DNA of 64,000 nt from Orientallactaga sibirica. Lineage: Eukaryota; Chordata; Mammalia; Rodentia; Dipodidae. A program made the position numbers and the translations under genes. The stretch lies in NCBI GenBank assembly GCA_036365145.1, contig JAEOAD010002231.1, forward strand, positions 2,583,501 through 2,647,500, in the 5' to 3' direction. Shown here piece by piece: positions 11,671-23,396 of this stretch. The notes beneath the pieces are model-generated. The model saw nothing but the letters and a program-made list of their open reading frames with translations. It did not search any database and had not been told where the DNA came from. How positions within the stretch are numbered: position 1 is the stretch's first letter; each line of letters begins with the position of its first letter.

Positions 11671-12089
11671 TTGCATTCCTAATGTTTTCATTCAAGAAAA
11701 GTTAATACTTTTGATGCAGACTAAATTATTTTTAATGCTGTGAATTATTTCTTTATCAAATAATCTTTGCCTTGCCTAAAAGAGTGAAGTTTTTCTCCTA
11801 TGGCTTCTTCTAGAATTCTTTGTTTTAAGTTTACCTTTTAACCTTTAAGCCTGAGATAATTTAAGTGCCTCTTTGGTGTGTATTAAGAGATAAGTACAGA
11901 GCATTATTTTTTTCCATGTGGATATCCAACTTATTAGCAATATTTTTTAAAATGCAATTGAATTATATTAGCAATTATCTTTGTTTCTGGGATCTGTTCA
12001 GGTCCATCAAGTTCTATGTGTGTTTAGAAGGGTACCACATCATCTTTCTCATGGAGGGTGCAGCACAAAGGAAACAATAGAGAAATTTC

Positions 12090-12330
12090 CTTTATAGACG
12101 TAGGCCCAAAATTCTTAGAAAAATACTTACAGACCAAATTCCCCAACTCATTAAGAAGACCATTTGCCACAATTGAGCTGGATTCATTCCTGGGATTATT
12201 CAACATATACAGTTCAATAAAAGTAATGTATAAAAATAACTATTGAAGAGTAATATCATTTTCTCTGGTTGCATAAAAAATTTTAACAATATTTAATACC
12301 CATCCATTATCAAAACTCTGAAGAAACTAG
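12090..12330 (+). mobile_element. L1 ORF2 fragment in sense orientation
   Basis: The stretch TACTTACAGACCAAATTCCC ... GAGCTGGATTCATTCCTGGG ... ATTCAACATATACA matches the reverse transcriptase region of L1 ORF2 on the + strand. The adjacent L1 (10490-12030) is antisense and comes from a more 3' part of L1. This arrangement fits a 5' inversion of a single insertion. Confidence 0.5.
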
Positions 12331-12438
12331 GAGTAGAAGGATCATGTAATGTAAAGGCAGCATTTGACAACCCTGTTGATTTAAAATATTTTTTAAGCCA
12401 AGTATTGTGAATCTTTCATCTTTAAGTTTTTCAAAGTT

Positions 12439-12589
12439 GCCAGGCATGGTGGTGCATGCCTTTAATCCCAGCACTCCCAAGGCAGAGGTAGGAAGATCAC
12501 TGTGAGTTCAAGGCCACCCTGAGACTACATAGTGAATTCCAGGTTAGCCTGGACTAGAGGGCGATCCTACCTCAAAAAAAAAAAAAAAA
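12439..12589 (+). mobile_element. B1 SINE, full length
   Basis: It runs from GCCAGGCATGGTGGTGCATG through TTCAAGGCCACCCTGAGACTA to a 16-base A tail. An imperfect duplication AAGTTTTTCAA/AAGTTTTTTCAA brackets it. Sense strand +. Confidence 0.95.
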
Positions 12590-12756
12590 GTTTTTTCAAC
12601 TATCTTTTTGCATTTTTGTATAAAACTTAAAATTATGAGGACTAGGCAAGTAGCTGAATCAGTGTATGAGGCACAATACAAGTGAGAAGGCAGGAATGTG
12701 GGCTGAGATGAATGAGCTCAGCTTGAGGGAAGAATTTGAATGAAGCCAATGTGACT

Positions 12757-12895
12757 GAAAGGAAAATGAAGAAAGGAAGGAGAGGAGAGGAGGGGAGGGG
12801 AAGGAATGGGTGGCATGGGATGGGTAGGTGAAGGGAAGGATAGGAATGGAAAAGAAAAAAAAAAAGAATAGATGGGAGGAAGGGTAAGTGATTTT
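12757..12895 (+). repeat. Purine-rich (GGA/GAA) low-complexity tract
   Basis: About 140 bp is almost entirely purine (AAGGAAGGAGAGGAGAGGAGG-type), with an A11 run near 12855. Such homopurine tracts can adopt triplex DNA. No gene function is implied. Confidence 0.85.
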
Positions 12896-13059
12896 TCATA
12901 CTTTAAATTCCTTCTTTAATTATCCTTTTTGCCATTATTGGCCAGGATTTTGTAGGACTTTTTTGTAACTTAATAATTTGATATTAAAGGCAACATCTAC
13001 ATATTGTACTCACATTGAAAAATATAGAAAATTATATTTAAAAATCCCAAATTCCAGTA

Positions 13060-13812
13060 GTGTTGATCATCTCTCTGTTGCTGAGACAAAATGTCTGAGA
13101 AAAATTAGCTCAAATATTTATTTTGGTCCATAACTTCAGAGATTTCAGGCCAGCTGACATCATCATGTTTAAGTGCAAGGTGCTAGGGAGCAACATAGCA
13201 GGGGCAGTGGTGCAGCAAAGCTTCTCACCTCATGGCAGCTGGGAAGCAGAAAGAGTGACCATTTTTAAAACAAACCTCTTCCTCCACAAAAACCCATTCC
13301 CCCCAAAATCTCCTCCCACAAAACTCCTTCTCTCCACAAGCTCCTTCCCTGTAACCTACTGACCTAGGGATCCCTGTGGTAGTTTGAATGCAAATGTTTG
13401 TCCTTTGTAGCCTTAGCTATTTTTCATTAAGTTTAAGCTTCCTACTTGGTCATCAGCAGGCAGAGCTATGCTGGAGGAAATGTACCACTGAAGGCAGATC
13501 TTGTCATCTAGCCTCATGGGGTGTGCACAGAATTAGTTTGAGTCCTGGCTGTTAGTGCTTGCTGGTGTAGACTATCTCTTTGCTATAGATGCTAAAGTGA
13601 GCCAGCTTCCTCCACCATGAAGATGCTTACCCTGAACTCTAGAATTAGAAGGTAACTTCAACAATCCCTCAGTGGATTAATCCATTCATGAGGTCAAGGC
13701 ATTCCTGATCCCATCAACTCCCAAAGGCCCTGCCTCTGAACACTGCTGTACTGAGGATCAAGCCTCAATGCATAAGCTTTTGGGAGACATTTTAGATCCA
13801 AACTTTAACAAC
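13060..13812 (-). mobile_element. Old MaLR-type LTR, antisense, split by a younger LTR
   Basis: 13060-13374 (GCTGAGACAAAATGTCTGAGA... TTTTGGTCCATAACTTCAGAG) and 13669-13812 (GGATTAATCCATTCATGAGG... TTTAGATCCAAACTTTAACA) read as one old MaLR-type LTR on the reverse strand when the insert at 13375-13663 is taken out. The family name is from recall; the limits are approximate. Confidence 0.6.
13370..13668 (+). mobile_element. Solo MaLR LTR with 5-bp target duplication
   Basis: The LTR is 13375-13663. It begins TGTGGTAGTTTGAATGCAAA and ends CTTCAACA (TG...CA). ATCCC flanks it at 13370-13374 and 13664-13668. At 289 bp it is related to the LTRs at 1061 and 2658. No internal sequence remains, so it is a solo LTR. 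Confidence 0.85.
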
Positions 13813-13984
13813 AGTATTACTCTTCAATAGTTATTTTCATATAGATATAAACTATAAATTTAATAAGGTTCTTAATACAGGGTAATTTAAGTCCATAGTT
13901 TGCAATCTTAATTTTATAAGATAAGCAACTTTAATATACCCTAATAATAGTCATTTTATTTCCTTATATTTTTACTTGTGTATA

Positions 13985-14330
13985 TGTGATGTAGTGTGAT
14001 GTGTGCACATGTATGTAATGTTGCAGTGTCCTATGCATTCTCCCGCTGGGACAAGCAGAATGTCAAGTGTCCCACTTCATTACTCTTCTACCCATTCTCA
14101 TTTTGAGCCAAAGAGTCTCTTATTGACTCAGGAACTTGCTATTTTTCACAAGCCCAAGGAATTCTTCAGTGTCTGCTTTCCTTTTTGGGTCTGGGGTAAC
14201 AGGTATGTGACAACTTGCAACCCTGCCATTTACATTGGGTATGGAGATTTGAATTCATGGTTTTAGGCTCCCTAAGGCTCTCATTCTTGTGCACAAAATG
14301 CACTTAACTGCTGAGCCATATATAAAGCCC
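13985..14330 (-). mobile_element. B4-type composite SINE, antisense, degraded
   Basis: It starts with a TG-rich stretch (GTGATGTAGTGTGATGTGTG) and ends in the reverse of a tRNA-like head (ACTTAACTGCTGAGCCATAT). This is the same layout as 10603-10926, with more decay in the middle. Confidence 0.6.
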
Positions 14331-14479
14331 ATAATCATCATTTTAAATGAATGTATACTTTTCTATTGACTATACACTCAGTGATCAGCTATAAGTTCTT
14401 GGGCTGTGCTAGACCCTATGGTACATATAGTAATTGATGTATGTGCAACTGGCCCATGAAGTACACTAGGCCACAAATC

Positions 14480-14724
14480 ACTTCAGTAGACTTTTAAGAA
14501 AAGATTTATTTTTGTTTATTTATTTGAGACAGAGAGGAGGAGAGGGGAGAGAGAGAATGGGCACACCAGGGCCTCTGGCCACTGCAAACGAACTCCAGAT
14601 GCATGCGCCACCATGTGCATCTGGCTTATGTGGGACCTGGAGAATTGAACCTGGGTCCTTAGGCTTCTTAGGTAAGCATCTTACCCACTAAACATCTCTC
14701 CAGCCTACTTCAGTAGACTTTTAA
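14480..14724 (-). mobile_element. DIP-type SINE with 18-bp target duplication
   Basis: The element is 14498-14706. The perfect duplication ACTTCAGTAGACTTTTAA lies at 14480-14497 and 14707-14724. It belongs to the short subfamily. The perfect duplication suggests a fairly young insertion. Confidence 0.95.
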
Positions 14725-17700
14725 CCTCTTCAAGATCACATTGTGCCCATGATTGACACTGACTACTAGATTCCTTTGAGCTCTTAGCAGTATAATTTAT
14801 TTTCTTATTATAAAAAATGTTGTGTTGAACATCTTGGGCCTGCCAATAGTGGATCAGCCCATTTGAGTGTTCTTCATTTCCATATGTGGAAATTTGTAAG
14901 GCTTCTCTGGCAGTATTGAGGGCTGAACACAGTAGGATATGTCTGCAGAACCCTTCATGATGAAAATACCCCTTCTCATGCTATAAAGACAATCGAGAAC
15001 CTGAGCTACAAAAGGTTCAAGTTCACCCCCCCAACTTTAGCACTGGGATCAGAAAGATCAGTGTGTATTATATTGATTATGTTGTGATAGAACTTTTATA
15101 TTTTCCCATGGATACAAAGAGGTGATAGAACAAATCAGTCTGTTCTCTTATTTCTCTATTCAGTATGGGTCAGAGTAGAATATTTTGCTTCATCTTTTAT
15201 GTGATAAGAGCAGTAGTATAATTATGCTCAAGGATGATCTGCACACATAATTCTGATTATTTCAAAACAATTCATATATTTATACACACATATATGCCAT
15301 TTATTAAAGATGAAAGCAATTTTGCACACTAATGATATGGATGTGCTTGTAAATTTTTGCATAAAAATCAAATGTTGTCTAAATATTTGATACTGCAGGA
15401 CATAGAGCATGTTCAGCATTTTTCCTAGAGTTTATGGGTATTTTAATTTTATAATCTTGAGTGATGAGAATGCCATTGCACATAAATACCCAGTATAAAA
15501 TGGCAGAAGTATGTTCAGGGCCATTGCAGAAATGGTTGTAAATTCTGTCCTAGTCCCAAGTCAAAATTCATTTAATGCTCTTTGAAAATGAAACTCAAGC
15601 CCACAACTCGAAAAAAGTTCGAATATAGCACAATACAAACATATTCTAATTTAATTCTTATATGCTACAGAATGGTAAGAGGAACATATTAGGAGTCCTT
15701 GTTATTTTTTGTGATTAAACTTCTACATTTCTATGAGTAGAAAACTCAGCATAAAACCACTGCATTTTCTATCATTTATAGTCTTGAATCTGAGCCCATG
15801 TGTTTCAGGAAGCATTTGTTGGCCTTGAGAGGCATGAAGGCATGCTCAGGGCACCAAGAACATTTGTGTGTACAGAACTGAGGCTGTGGAAAAATGCCAG
15901 AAACATTTCAGAATCTTGTTTCAGTTTGAATTAACTTTTGGGCTTTCAGAATTATTTTACCATTTCAAAGCTTTTCATAACTCCTGCATTTAGTCCTGCA
16001 ATCCTCTATACTGTGTACTTCCACACAGTTTAAGAAGCTATGTGCTGGGGTATGAGACCTGGGGTGTGCTAATACTCCTACTCCAGCCAGTATGATAGAA
16101 GTACCTTGTGATGTAGTTCTGGCTAATAGGAATGAAGTGACCCCAGCTGGGAAGGGTCCTGGGAAAGATTTTTCTGTCTTCAAAACAAAATAAAACAAAT
16201 TCCAATGAAGCTAGTATGTTTTTTTTTTTTTTTTTTTGTCTCTCTCTTGCACAGCTGATACCATATACAACTTTCTGGGGGTGTAATAGTTTGTAACCAC
16301 AAAGTGATAAATCTAAAAGAGAAAAGTCAACAACACCAAAAAGATTAAAAAAAAAAAAGATGGCAAGTGAAGAGAAAGAATCTGGGGTATCTGCTGCTTT
16401 GTGGAGCATCTGAACTTACTTGAAGAAATTAATACTTTTACTCCCCCACCAGTGTTCTTTTTACAGTGTAATACATTTTTTGAATTTGAAACCACTTAAA
16501 TTTTAAATAGTTTTCTACTCAAATTCATTTTATTCTAATAACTTCAGAAGTACTCTTACTATCACACACTTAGCCTTGTCGAACAGTATATAAACCTTAT
16601 TTAAACAAAAATTCTACAAAAGATAGGGCAGTAAGCTGGAGTGTCATCTACAGATTTTCAGGAAAGAAGCATCAAGATATGTTGCCAGTTTTGCCAGCCA
16701 CATGCTTTAGGATAACTGTGCAGAGAAGGCCAGTGAGGCCAGCCTACACATCAGGGGATGCAAACTAGAGACCCCAGTAGTAAATTGCATGACAAGACAA
16801 GGAGCATCTCACCTGCAAAGGTAGATAACAAGAAAATGTGATTTCCATACTTTGAAAGGACAAAACAAACATCTCTCTTGATGGTATTTATATATGACTC
16901 ATCTGCAAATGGGCTAGGTGTTTTAATTTCATGTATCATCTTGAAATTAATATAAAAATGATCCCAAGCTACTTATACACTTGGAACACCTGGGTAAAGT
17001 CAAAACCAAACTTTCCTGGAGGGATATACCCTCAATCCAGATGGAATGTCCAGAGATAAAGTCTCATGAAGCATGAGATCACAATGTGAACTTAAAATGA
17101 ATACCAGAATCCAACTTACTATAACATAGCTGCTGTCATAATGAATAACATTTGACTCCTAAGAATATCAAGCTCATTAGAATTATAGAGAGTATGAAAT
17201 ATACTTAAATAATGGAATATATACAAGAAAAAAATCTGCGACTTGCTAGTAACATAAAGGAGTTAAGTTCTGGACATATTTGAAGGTAGAATTGGTAGAA
17301 TTTCCTAATAGACTGGATATGCAATATGAGAGAAAAGCAATATATGTTTGAGTCATAATTTTTCATCAAAACCAAGACAATAACAAATAATAAGATCAAT
17401 ACAATTATTGGAGATAAAGAAGATTCAAAGATTTCCTTGTCAGAAGGATACAAGTACACTAAGTTTATACATACAAAACAATAGACACTAAGTATATAAT
17501 GAAACTGAGAGGATTACAAGAATTTATTGCCAATTCTACTATAAAACACATTTTTTAAGAAACCTAATAATTGAGAGAGAGAAAAAAATACAAGTTACTT
17601 CAATAAAATCTTAAAACTTTGATTATATATAAAGTGCTTATACTCAACAATTAAGGAATTCACATTTTATGTACACATTTAGTATTAAAACAACTGCATT

Positions 17701-17983
17701 CATATTGAGTGATAAAAGCAGTATCAAAAATGGAGGTCATAATGGCAATTTTTTCTGGCCACAGTGAAGTATAGTTAGCTATTACTAAATGCACAAATAA
17801 CCAAAGTTAATTCCCTTCTTATTTTCAATCATTCCAAAACATTTTGTAAATAAATGTTAAAATCTTTAGATCAAATTTAAAAAATCAAAAAAGAGGTAAT
17901 AGTTATAATTTGTTATATTTTATCAAGATTTTATGTTCAGATTAGCATTACAAAAAATTACTGTCAAATGCTCATGTAGAATA
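14725..17983. other. Long interval without recognised repeats or exons
   Basis: About 3.3 kb of AT-rich DNA. I recognise only a T20 run at about 16218-16237 and an A12 run near 16348. The open frames across the T runs (for example around 16038-16409, reverse strand) are low-complexity artefacts. Confidence 0.5.
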
Positions 17984-18142
17984 TGCTGGGTGTTGTGGCA
18001 CACACCTTTAATCCCAACACTTAAGAGGCAGAAATAGAAGGATTGCTGTAAGTTTGAGGCCAGCCTGAGACTACATAGCACATTTCAGGTCAGCCTAGGA
18101 TCGAGACAGATCCTACCTCAAAAAGACAAACAAACCAAAAAG
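17984..18142 (+). mobile_element. B1 SINE, full length, diverged
   Basis: TGCTGGGTGTTGTGGCACAC to TCCTACCTCAAAAAGACAAAC. It carries a TTTGAGGCCAGCC middle segment, so it is slightly different from the 12439 type. Sense strand +. Confidence 0.9.
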
Positions 18143-18581
18143 AATGTAACCTGTATTGCCATCAGAGCCATAACCACATTTGTTATTGCTGAGAGAATAG
18201 TCCAGGACATGATCTGCTGTTACAACCTCCTTCTAGGCTTTCCTTGTTACTACAGGTAGAGTGCTTTCTGGGATGGATGAACAAATTTATCTGTATGATT
18301 TAAACACCACATATTTATGCATGATAAGACATATTGTTGTAGCCTGTCCATCAATGTCAATATCTACCTTTGTCTTACATTCCATTTGACTCTCTTCAGT
18401 ATTCTAGCACCCCTCTTTCCCTTCTAGACAATTCCACCTCTTCTTCACCTTCTGTCCTTTCCTCTGATTGTGATATTTTGCAATTTTGCATTTCTCTGCA
18501 CTTATCACACTCCTTCTTTTATAATATGTCTGTGTCTTATACTTTTATTTATCTTATACATAAAATTGAATTGTAATTTAC
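18143..18581. other. No feature recognised
   Basis: Unique-looking sequence with a pyrimidine-rich stretch (18370-18560). The open frame there has no recognisable domain. Confidence 0.4.
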
Positions 18582-18728
18582 TTTTTTTTTTCAAGGTAGG
18601 GTTTCACTCTAGCTCAGGCTAACCTGGAATTCACTATGTAGTTTCAGGGTGGCCTTGAACTAATGGCGATCCTCCTACCTCTGCCTCCCAAGTGCTGGGA
18701 TTAAAGGTATGTGCCACCACACCCAGCT
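18582..18728 (-). mobile_element. B1 SINE, antisense
   Basis: A T tail (18582-18591) is followed by reverse-strand B1 text: CAGGCTAACCTGGAATTCAC ... GTGCTGGGATTAAAGGTATG ... CACCACACCCAGCT. It is essentially complete. Confidence 0.93.
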
Positions 18729-19022
18729 CATAATTACTTTTTTTTTTTTTTTTTTTGGAGAGAGACACAGATAGAGACAGAGAGAGAGGGGAGAGGAAGA
18801 CAGAGATGGGCACTCCAGCAGCCTCTCAGCTACTGCAAATGAAATCCAGATATGTGCTCCCCGTTTTGGTCAAGTGCGGCATTGTGCCCTTGCATCACTT
18901 TGTATCTGGCTAAACATGGGACCTGGAGATTGGAACCACTGGAGATTGGAACCGACTTTCTTAGGCTTAAGAGGCAGGCACCTTAACTGCTAAGCCATCT
19001 CTCCAGCCCTCATAATTTACTT
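18727..19022 (-). mobile_element. DIP-type SINE, long subfamily, with target duplication
   Basis: The element is about 18741-19008, flanked by CTCATAATTACTTT (18727-18740) and CTCATAATTTACTTT (19009-19023). It carries the extra body segment CAGCAGCCTCTCAGCTACTG plus AAGTGCGGCATTGTGCCC, also found at 43980-44240. A 15-16 bp internal repeat (CTGGAGATTGGAACC twice, about 18920-18955) is a local duplication within this copy. Confidence 0.9.
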
Positions 19023-19158
19023 TTTGAGGTACCGTCTCACTGTAGCCCCAGCAGACCTGGAATTCATTATGTAGACTATGACAGTCTTGAACCAAAGGTT
19101 TTCCTTCTATCTCACCTCCTGAGTGCTGAGATTAAAGACTTAAGCCATCATACCAGGC
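19021..19158 (-). mobile_element. B1 SINE, antisense, diverged
   Basis: Reverse-strand B1 with AGACCTGGAATTCATTATG ... GTGCTGAGATTAAAGAC ... CATACCAGGCT. The DIP element just to the left inserted at its T-rich end. Confidence 0.8.
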
Positions 19159-19573
19159 TTGAATTATGATGTTTTTATGTACTTATCTCTTCTACTTATC
19201 TAAACATTTTGATGTAAAAATACTATATTTTAATCATCATCAATAGAGTGTCTAACATATGGTATGCACTTTATAAATATCTACTAAACTCAAGCAAAGG
19301 GAACCATGCAATTCCTCTGTTTTCCTTCTTCATCTACAAAGCAAATGACCTTTAAAAATCTTCATTTCTAGTTATGTGAAATATAAGCATCATTCTATAT
19401 AGCTAAATATCTACTTATTTTGAACATTATTAGAAAAGGGTTAAGTAAACAAAAGATGGGTGAAAAACAATGTGGATGTTTATAGGGTTTAAAATTTAAA
19501 TGCATACAAGTCAATTAGAAATTCAGAAAGACAGCATGAGATAGACACCAGCTAGGAATTGTGAAATAGTGAA
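19159..19573. other. No feature recognised
   Basis: AT-rich unique sequence with no repeat or exon seen. Confidence 0.4.
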
Positions 19574-19609
19574 CACATGAAGTATTTATTGTTATTTTTT
19601 TATGGAAGA

Positions 19610-19687
<78 letters not shown>

Positions 19688-19891
19688 GTTAGCATGCCAG
19701 GGCTTCCAGTCACTGCAATCATACTCCAAATGCATGTACCATCTTGTGCACATGTGCAACTTTGTGCTGTTGCGTCACCTTATGCATCTGGCTTACATGG
19801 GATCTGGACAGTTGAACATGAGTCCTTAGGCTTTGCAGGCAAATGCCTTAACCACTGAGCCATCTCTCCAGCCTATCACATAAAGTGTTTA
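19574..19891 (-). mobile_element. DIP-type SINE, medium subfamily, with expanded TG/GA tail
   Basis: The element is about 19589-19876, with imperfect target copies CACATGAAGTATTTA (19574-19588) and CACATAAAGTGTTTA (19877-19891). The reverse-strand CT stretch near the tail has expanded into (TG)n(GA)n. It contains the extra segment with TGTGCACATGTGCAACTTTG that marks the medium form. Confidence 0.9.
19614..19684. repeat. Compound (TG)n(GA)n microsatellite
   Basis: About 34 bases of TG followed by about 36 of GA, grown from the pyrimidine-rich end of the DIP SINE that contains it. Confidence 0.95.
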
Positions 19892-20143
19892 AATAAGAAT
19901 CTATATAAATGGCATAGCCAGAACTTGGCAGTGGCAAAGGTTCAGGAAAAAGGAACAAATAGGCTTACCTATTTGTTGATCCAACATTATCAGTGAAACC
20001 AAGATGAGATGAACACAGGCTATATCCTTGGCTGTCAGCTCAGAAGTAACTACTCATTTATACTTAACCATGGTGAATTCCACAAGAGCTAAATGACAGA
20101 AACTGTGGGAGATCTGCTGTCATTTAGAGTGGTTAAAAAATTC

Positions 20144-20271
20144 TAGCCCTGGTGGCACAGATCTGTAATCCTACATCTTGGAAGCTGAGGCAGGAGGACA
20201 ATCCTGAGTTTGAGGGCAGCTTGGGCTGTACCACAAAGCTTTGTCTCAAAAGTAAACAGAAAAAAAAAAAG
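20144..20271 (+). mobile_element. 7SL-type SINE monomer, older than the B1 copies
   Basis: TAGCCCTGGTGGCACAGATC ... GGAAGCTGAGGCAGGAGGAC ... TTTGAGGGCAGCTTGGGCTG ... TTGTCTCAAAAG and an A-rich tail. The GGCTGAGGCAGGAGG form is the ancestral proto-B1 type, unlike the 12439 family. Confidence 0.75.
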
Positions 20272-21837
20272 TTCCAGGGCATTTTAAATAACATTTGATT
20301 TTAAAGCACTTTCAAAAATCTGTATTCACAGGGAAAAATAGCTTGTAAGAGGAAAATGTTTACAAATTTTGTATATATATACAACTTACAAATTCCCTTT
20401 CTCTTTACCCAAGGTAAAAATTCATTCTCTTTAGAGAGAAAATAATGTCCAATAAATACTATTTTGTTTGTAAATGTGCAACTCTTCTTTCAGAATAAAT
20501 TCACTTTTTTATATGCCATAATCCAAACATGAATTTCAGATGGTTTTATTGTATCATAGTGAAAGTCAGGGTGGGCTTCAGGGTAAAAAAAAAAAAGAAC
20601 ATTTGCTCTTGATTAGAAGAACGTGACTAGTATGGGGTGGAGTTTTATGGGGCTGGTGGGTAGTTGCATGATATTAATAAGAACCAGTCTGACACAACAC
20701 AGCAGATTACTAACTCAGGGCTGAGCCCAAATCAAAAGTTCATATTCTTAACCCAGTTTCAATATGGGTCTCCTCACATGCACACAGAGGGACTAGAGCA
20801 TTGTTCCTGGAAAGCAAAGCAGGTGTTAAGAAATCTGAAATTACACCCATGACCCAGTATATAGAAGTCTTGCAGGAGTTATTTTACACCACACACAGAA
20901 ATGTCCATCTTATTATATCTCTATATTGTACATACACAGTCAAACAAATCAAGTTACGGACATTTTTGCTTTACATGTATTCTGCTATGTATCTTGTCTA
21001 CATGTACTTTCAAATGCCATGGAAGTTTGGGATCCATCCAAAACACAGGATCTTTACTGAATAGTATCTGGACCTTGCACAAATGAACATGCAATGATGT
21101 TTCTCACCCCTTCCACTGGAATTACACATATTTAAAAATATACTGAGGAAAGAGGTTGAACTGGGACAATCCAATAACTGTGATTTGAATCTCTCAGTGA
21201 TGTTCTACTAATATGTCCCTTCTACTGTACACAAGTCAAAGACCGAAACTGAATCCAAGGATGATTTGTGCAATGTACAGAGGGAATGAAGTTCACATTT
21301 CATTGGTTGCACTTTATTGATGTCTATGCCATCCTCCAAACATGAGGGACCAAACAGCTCACACTCACTAAACTCTGCATTTGAATTTTTTCTTTCTACT
21401 TCATTGCCAGTTTAGACTACTTCCAAACTCTAATCAGATGTTCAATTCCTGACCTCATACTAATTAAGATGGAAATAAACACCACCCATGTTTCTATAAC
21501 AGTATTCTGCCAGTTATATATGCATTTTTATAAGACATATAGAGCAAATTAAAAGTAATTTCAGGTTCTAATGTCTTCATACTCAAGAATAGCAGAAAAT
21601 TCTTTTGAATACAGCACTAAAATAAAGCATCCATTGGCAGCTTTCTTGAGATTGTCTGCATAAGGAATGAAAAGAGCAAACTTGTTTTTCTTAAAGAAAG
21701 AAATATGAAGATAAAAATATAGCATGAGAAAGGACTTTGATTTGATCAGTTTAACAAACTAGAAATGGAAGTCAGTAAGCTCTACCTATATGTTATAGCT
21801 ATAGGAATTGAATTTTAGATGGCTTGATAGAATACTT
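20272..21837. other. No feature recognised
   Basis: About 1.6 kb of AT-rich, unique-looking sequence. The three open frames between 20664 and 21086 overlap one another and show no domain or splice signals. Confidence 0.45.
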
Positions 21838-22111
21838 TACATTGAGTACTTACTTAATTAATTTTTTTTTTTTAGAGAGAGAGAGAGAGAGAGAGAGGAG
21901 CAAGAGAATTGGCCCACCAGGGCCTCAGCCACTGCACTCAAACTCCAGTTGCTTGTGCCACCTAGTGGGCATGTGCAAACTTGTGCTTGCCTCACCTTTG
22001 TCTCGTCTGGCTGGCTAATGTGGGATCTGAAGAGTAGAACATGGGTCCTTAGGCTTTGCAGGCAAGCACCTTAACCACTAAGCAATCGCTCCAGCCCTAC
22101 ATTTAGTACTT
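21838..22111 (-). mobile_element. DIP-type SINE, medium subfamily, with target duplication
   Basis: The element is 21852-22097. TACATTGAGTACTT (21838-21851) and TACATTTAGTACTT (22098-22111) flank it. It contains the CTAGTGGGCATGTGCAAAC segment typical of the medium form and a GA run (21874-21897). Confidence 0.93.
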
Positions 22112-22116
22112 TCTAA

Positions 22117-22435
22117 AGGACAAGAATTAATTTCTTTGCTGTGAAGTCCACGGTCAAGGCCTCAGCAGGCTTGGATCTGGTGGAGGATCTGGCTGTGTTT
22201 TCTGTGATGATGCTTTGTTGCCACATCCTCTTGAGATGGCAGATGTGGTGACCTCACATGGCAGAAGGGAAGGAAGGGCAGAAGGGCCTCAGCTATTTTC
22301 CTCTAGCACTTTTAGGAATCATTAGCCATTCACAAGGACAAAATCCCAATGACTAATCACTTCACAAAAGGGTCAGCCTCTTCCTTCCAGCACAACACAA
22401 GAATTTTGGGGTACATCCAGACCACTGGAGATAAA
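22117..22435 (-). mobile_element. Old MaLR-type LTR fragment, antisense
   Basis: GTCCACGGTCAAGGCCTCAGCAG ... CCTCACATGGCAGAAGGG ... CATTCACAAGGACAAAATCCC ... AATTTTGGGGTACATCCAGACC resembles the reverse strand of old mammalian MaLR LTRs, as at 5172 and 13060. No target duplication was found. Confidence 0.55.
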
Positions 22436-23246
22436 TTCATATTGAGAAAAGGACCTACCAAAGAGTAATGATGGTTAATACTTTAACTGAAGCTGCAGTG
22501 TGTAAGTGGCTAGAGTGACTGGAGATAATGTGCTGAAATGCAGTCCACTCCAATTTTACTGAAGAGAACCACCTGTCAGCACAGAGATTTCCAAACAGAG
22601 TTCGGGAGGTTGAAAATGTTATGTGACTTCTTAAAACTTTATTACCATCAACAAAAGATTTTGATGGGACCACATCTCCTTTTCAAAGTTGAGAATGCAA
22701 GTATAAGTACAACATTTAATGTGGAGAGATTTTTATGACATGTATTTCAAACACCGAAACACCCTTCCAATGGCTATACTGATTTTTAATAAAAATAAAG
22801 GTAAAGATAATGAACAAAATTCCAATTAAAAATATTTCAAGCTGCTTAGATAAGGATGAAACATCTACACTTATATATTTCAAAATTGAGAGTAACTTCA
22901 GAGCAATCAGGAAAAGAATTTCAGTCATTTAACTAATAGCATGCTTTCATTGTTTATTTTTAATATTTCTGTTTTCCTTATATTCAACTATTTCCTTAAA
23001 TGAACTGGGTGATATTCAGTTATAAATGTTCTTAACAAGCTACATCTATAATAGCCCATACAAATTCACCCTTAATTACTTTTGGGAGTAAAGTTTGTAG
23101 TTTATTCAAAAATCTGAAAAAACTTTCTTCTTTAAAATTATTTTGCATTTTCATTGACTTATTTATTAAACAGATATTTGTTGAATGACTGTTCTTTATT
23201 AGGCACTGTTTAGGCACATGGTACAAATGATTTATTAATTCATGCA
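22436..23246. other. No feature recognised
   Basis: Unique-looking sequence. A short MIR-like end (TTTATTAGGCACTGTTTAGGC, about 23195-23220) is possible but too short to call. Confidence 0.4.
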
Positions 23247-23396
23247 TTTTTTGTTTTTTTGAGGTAGGTTCTCACTCTAGCTCAGGCTGACCTGGAATTC
23301 ACTATGTTGTCTCAGGGTGGCATTGAACTCATGGTGATCCTCCTACTTCTGCCTCCCAAGTTCTGGAATTAAAGGCATGCGCCACCATGCCCGGCT
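23247..23396 (-). mobile_element. B1 SINE, antisense, full length
   Basis: T-rich tail, then CAGGCTGACCTGGAATTCAC ... AAAGGCATGCGCCACCATG ... CCCGGCT. An ATTAAT...CATTTTTT motif is repeated on both sides. Confidence 0.95.

Larger units (their letters stand above)
10490..12030 (-). mobile_element. Old antisense L1 (L1M-type) remnant, interrupted by SINEs
   Basis: Blocks at 10495-10560, 10930-11280 and 11690-12000 read as the reverse strand of old mammalian L1 3' and ORF2 C-terminal sequence. Examples are the 'AACAAAGCTGCTACATATG' and 'TTTTTTTCCATGTGGATATCC' stretches. A B4-type SINE (10575-10926), a DIP SINE (11296-11491) and another tRNA-type SINE (11522-11670) interrupt it. The divergence is high, so the limits are estimates. 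Confidence 0.55.

Noticed and set aside
16038..16409. 123-codon reverse-strand frame
   Set aside because: It reads through a T20 run and an A12 run, giving homopolymer KKKKK and FFFF stretches; no domain.
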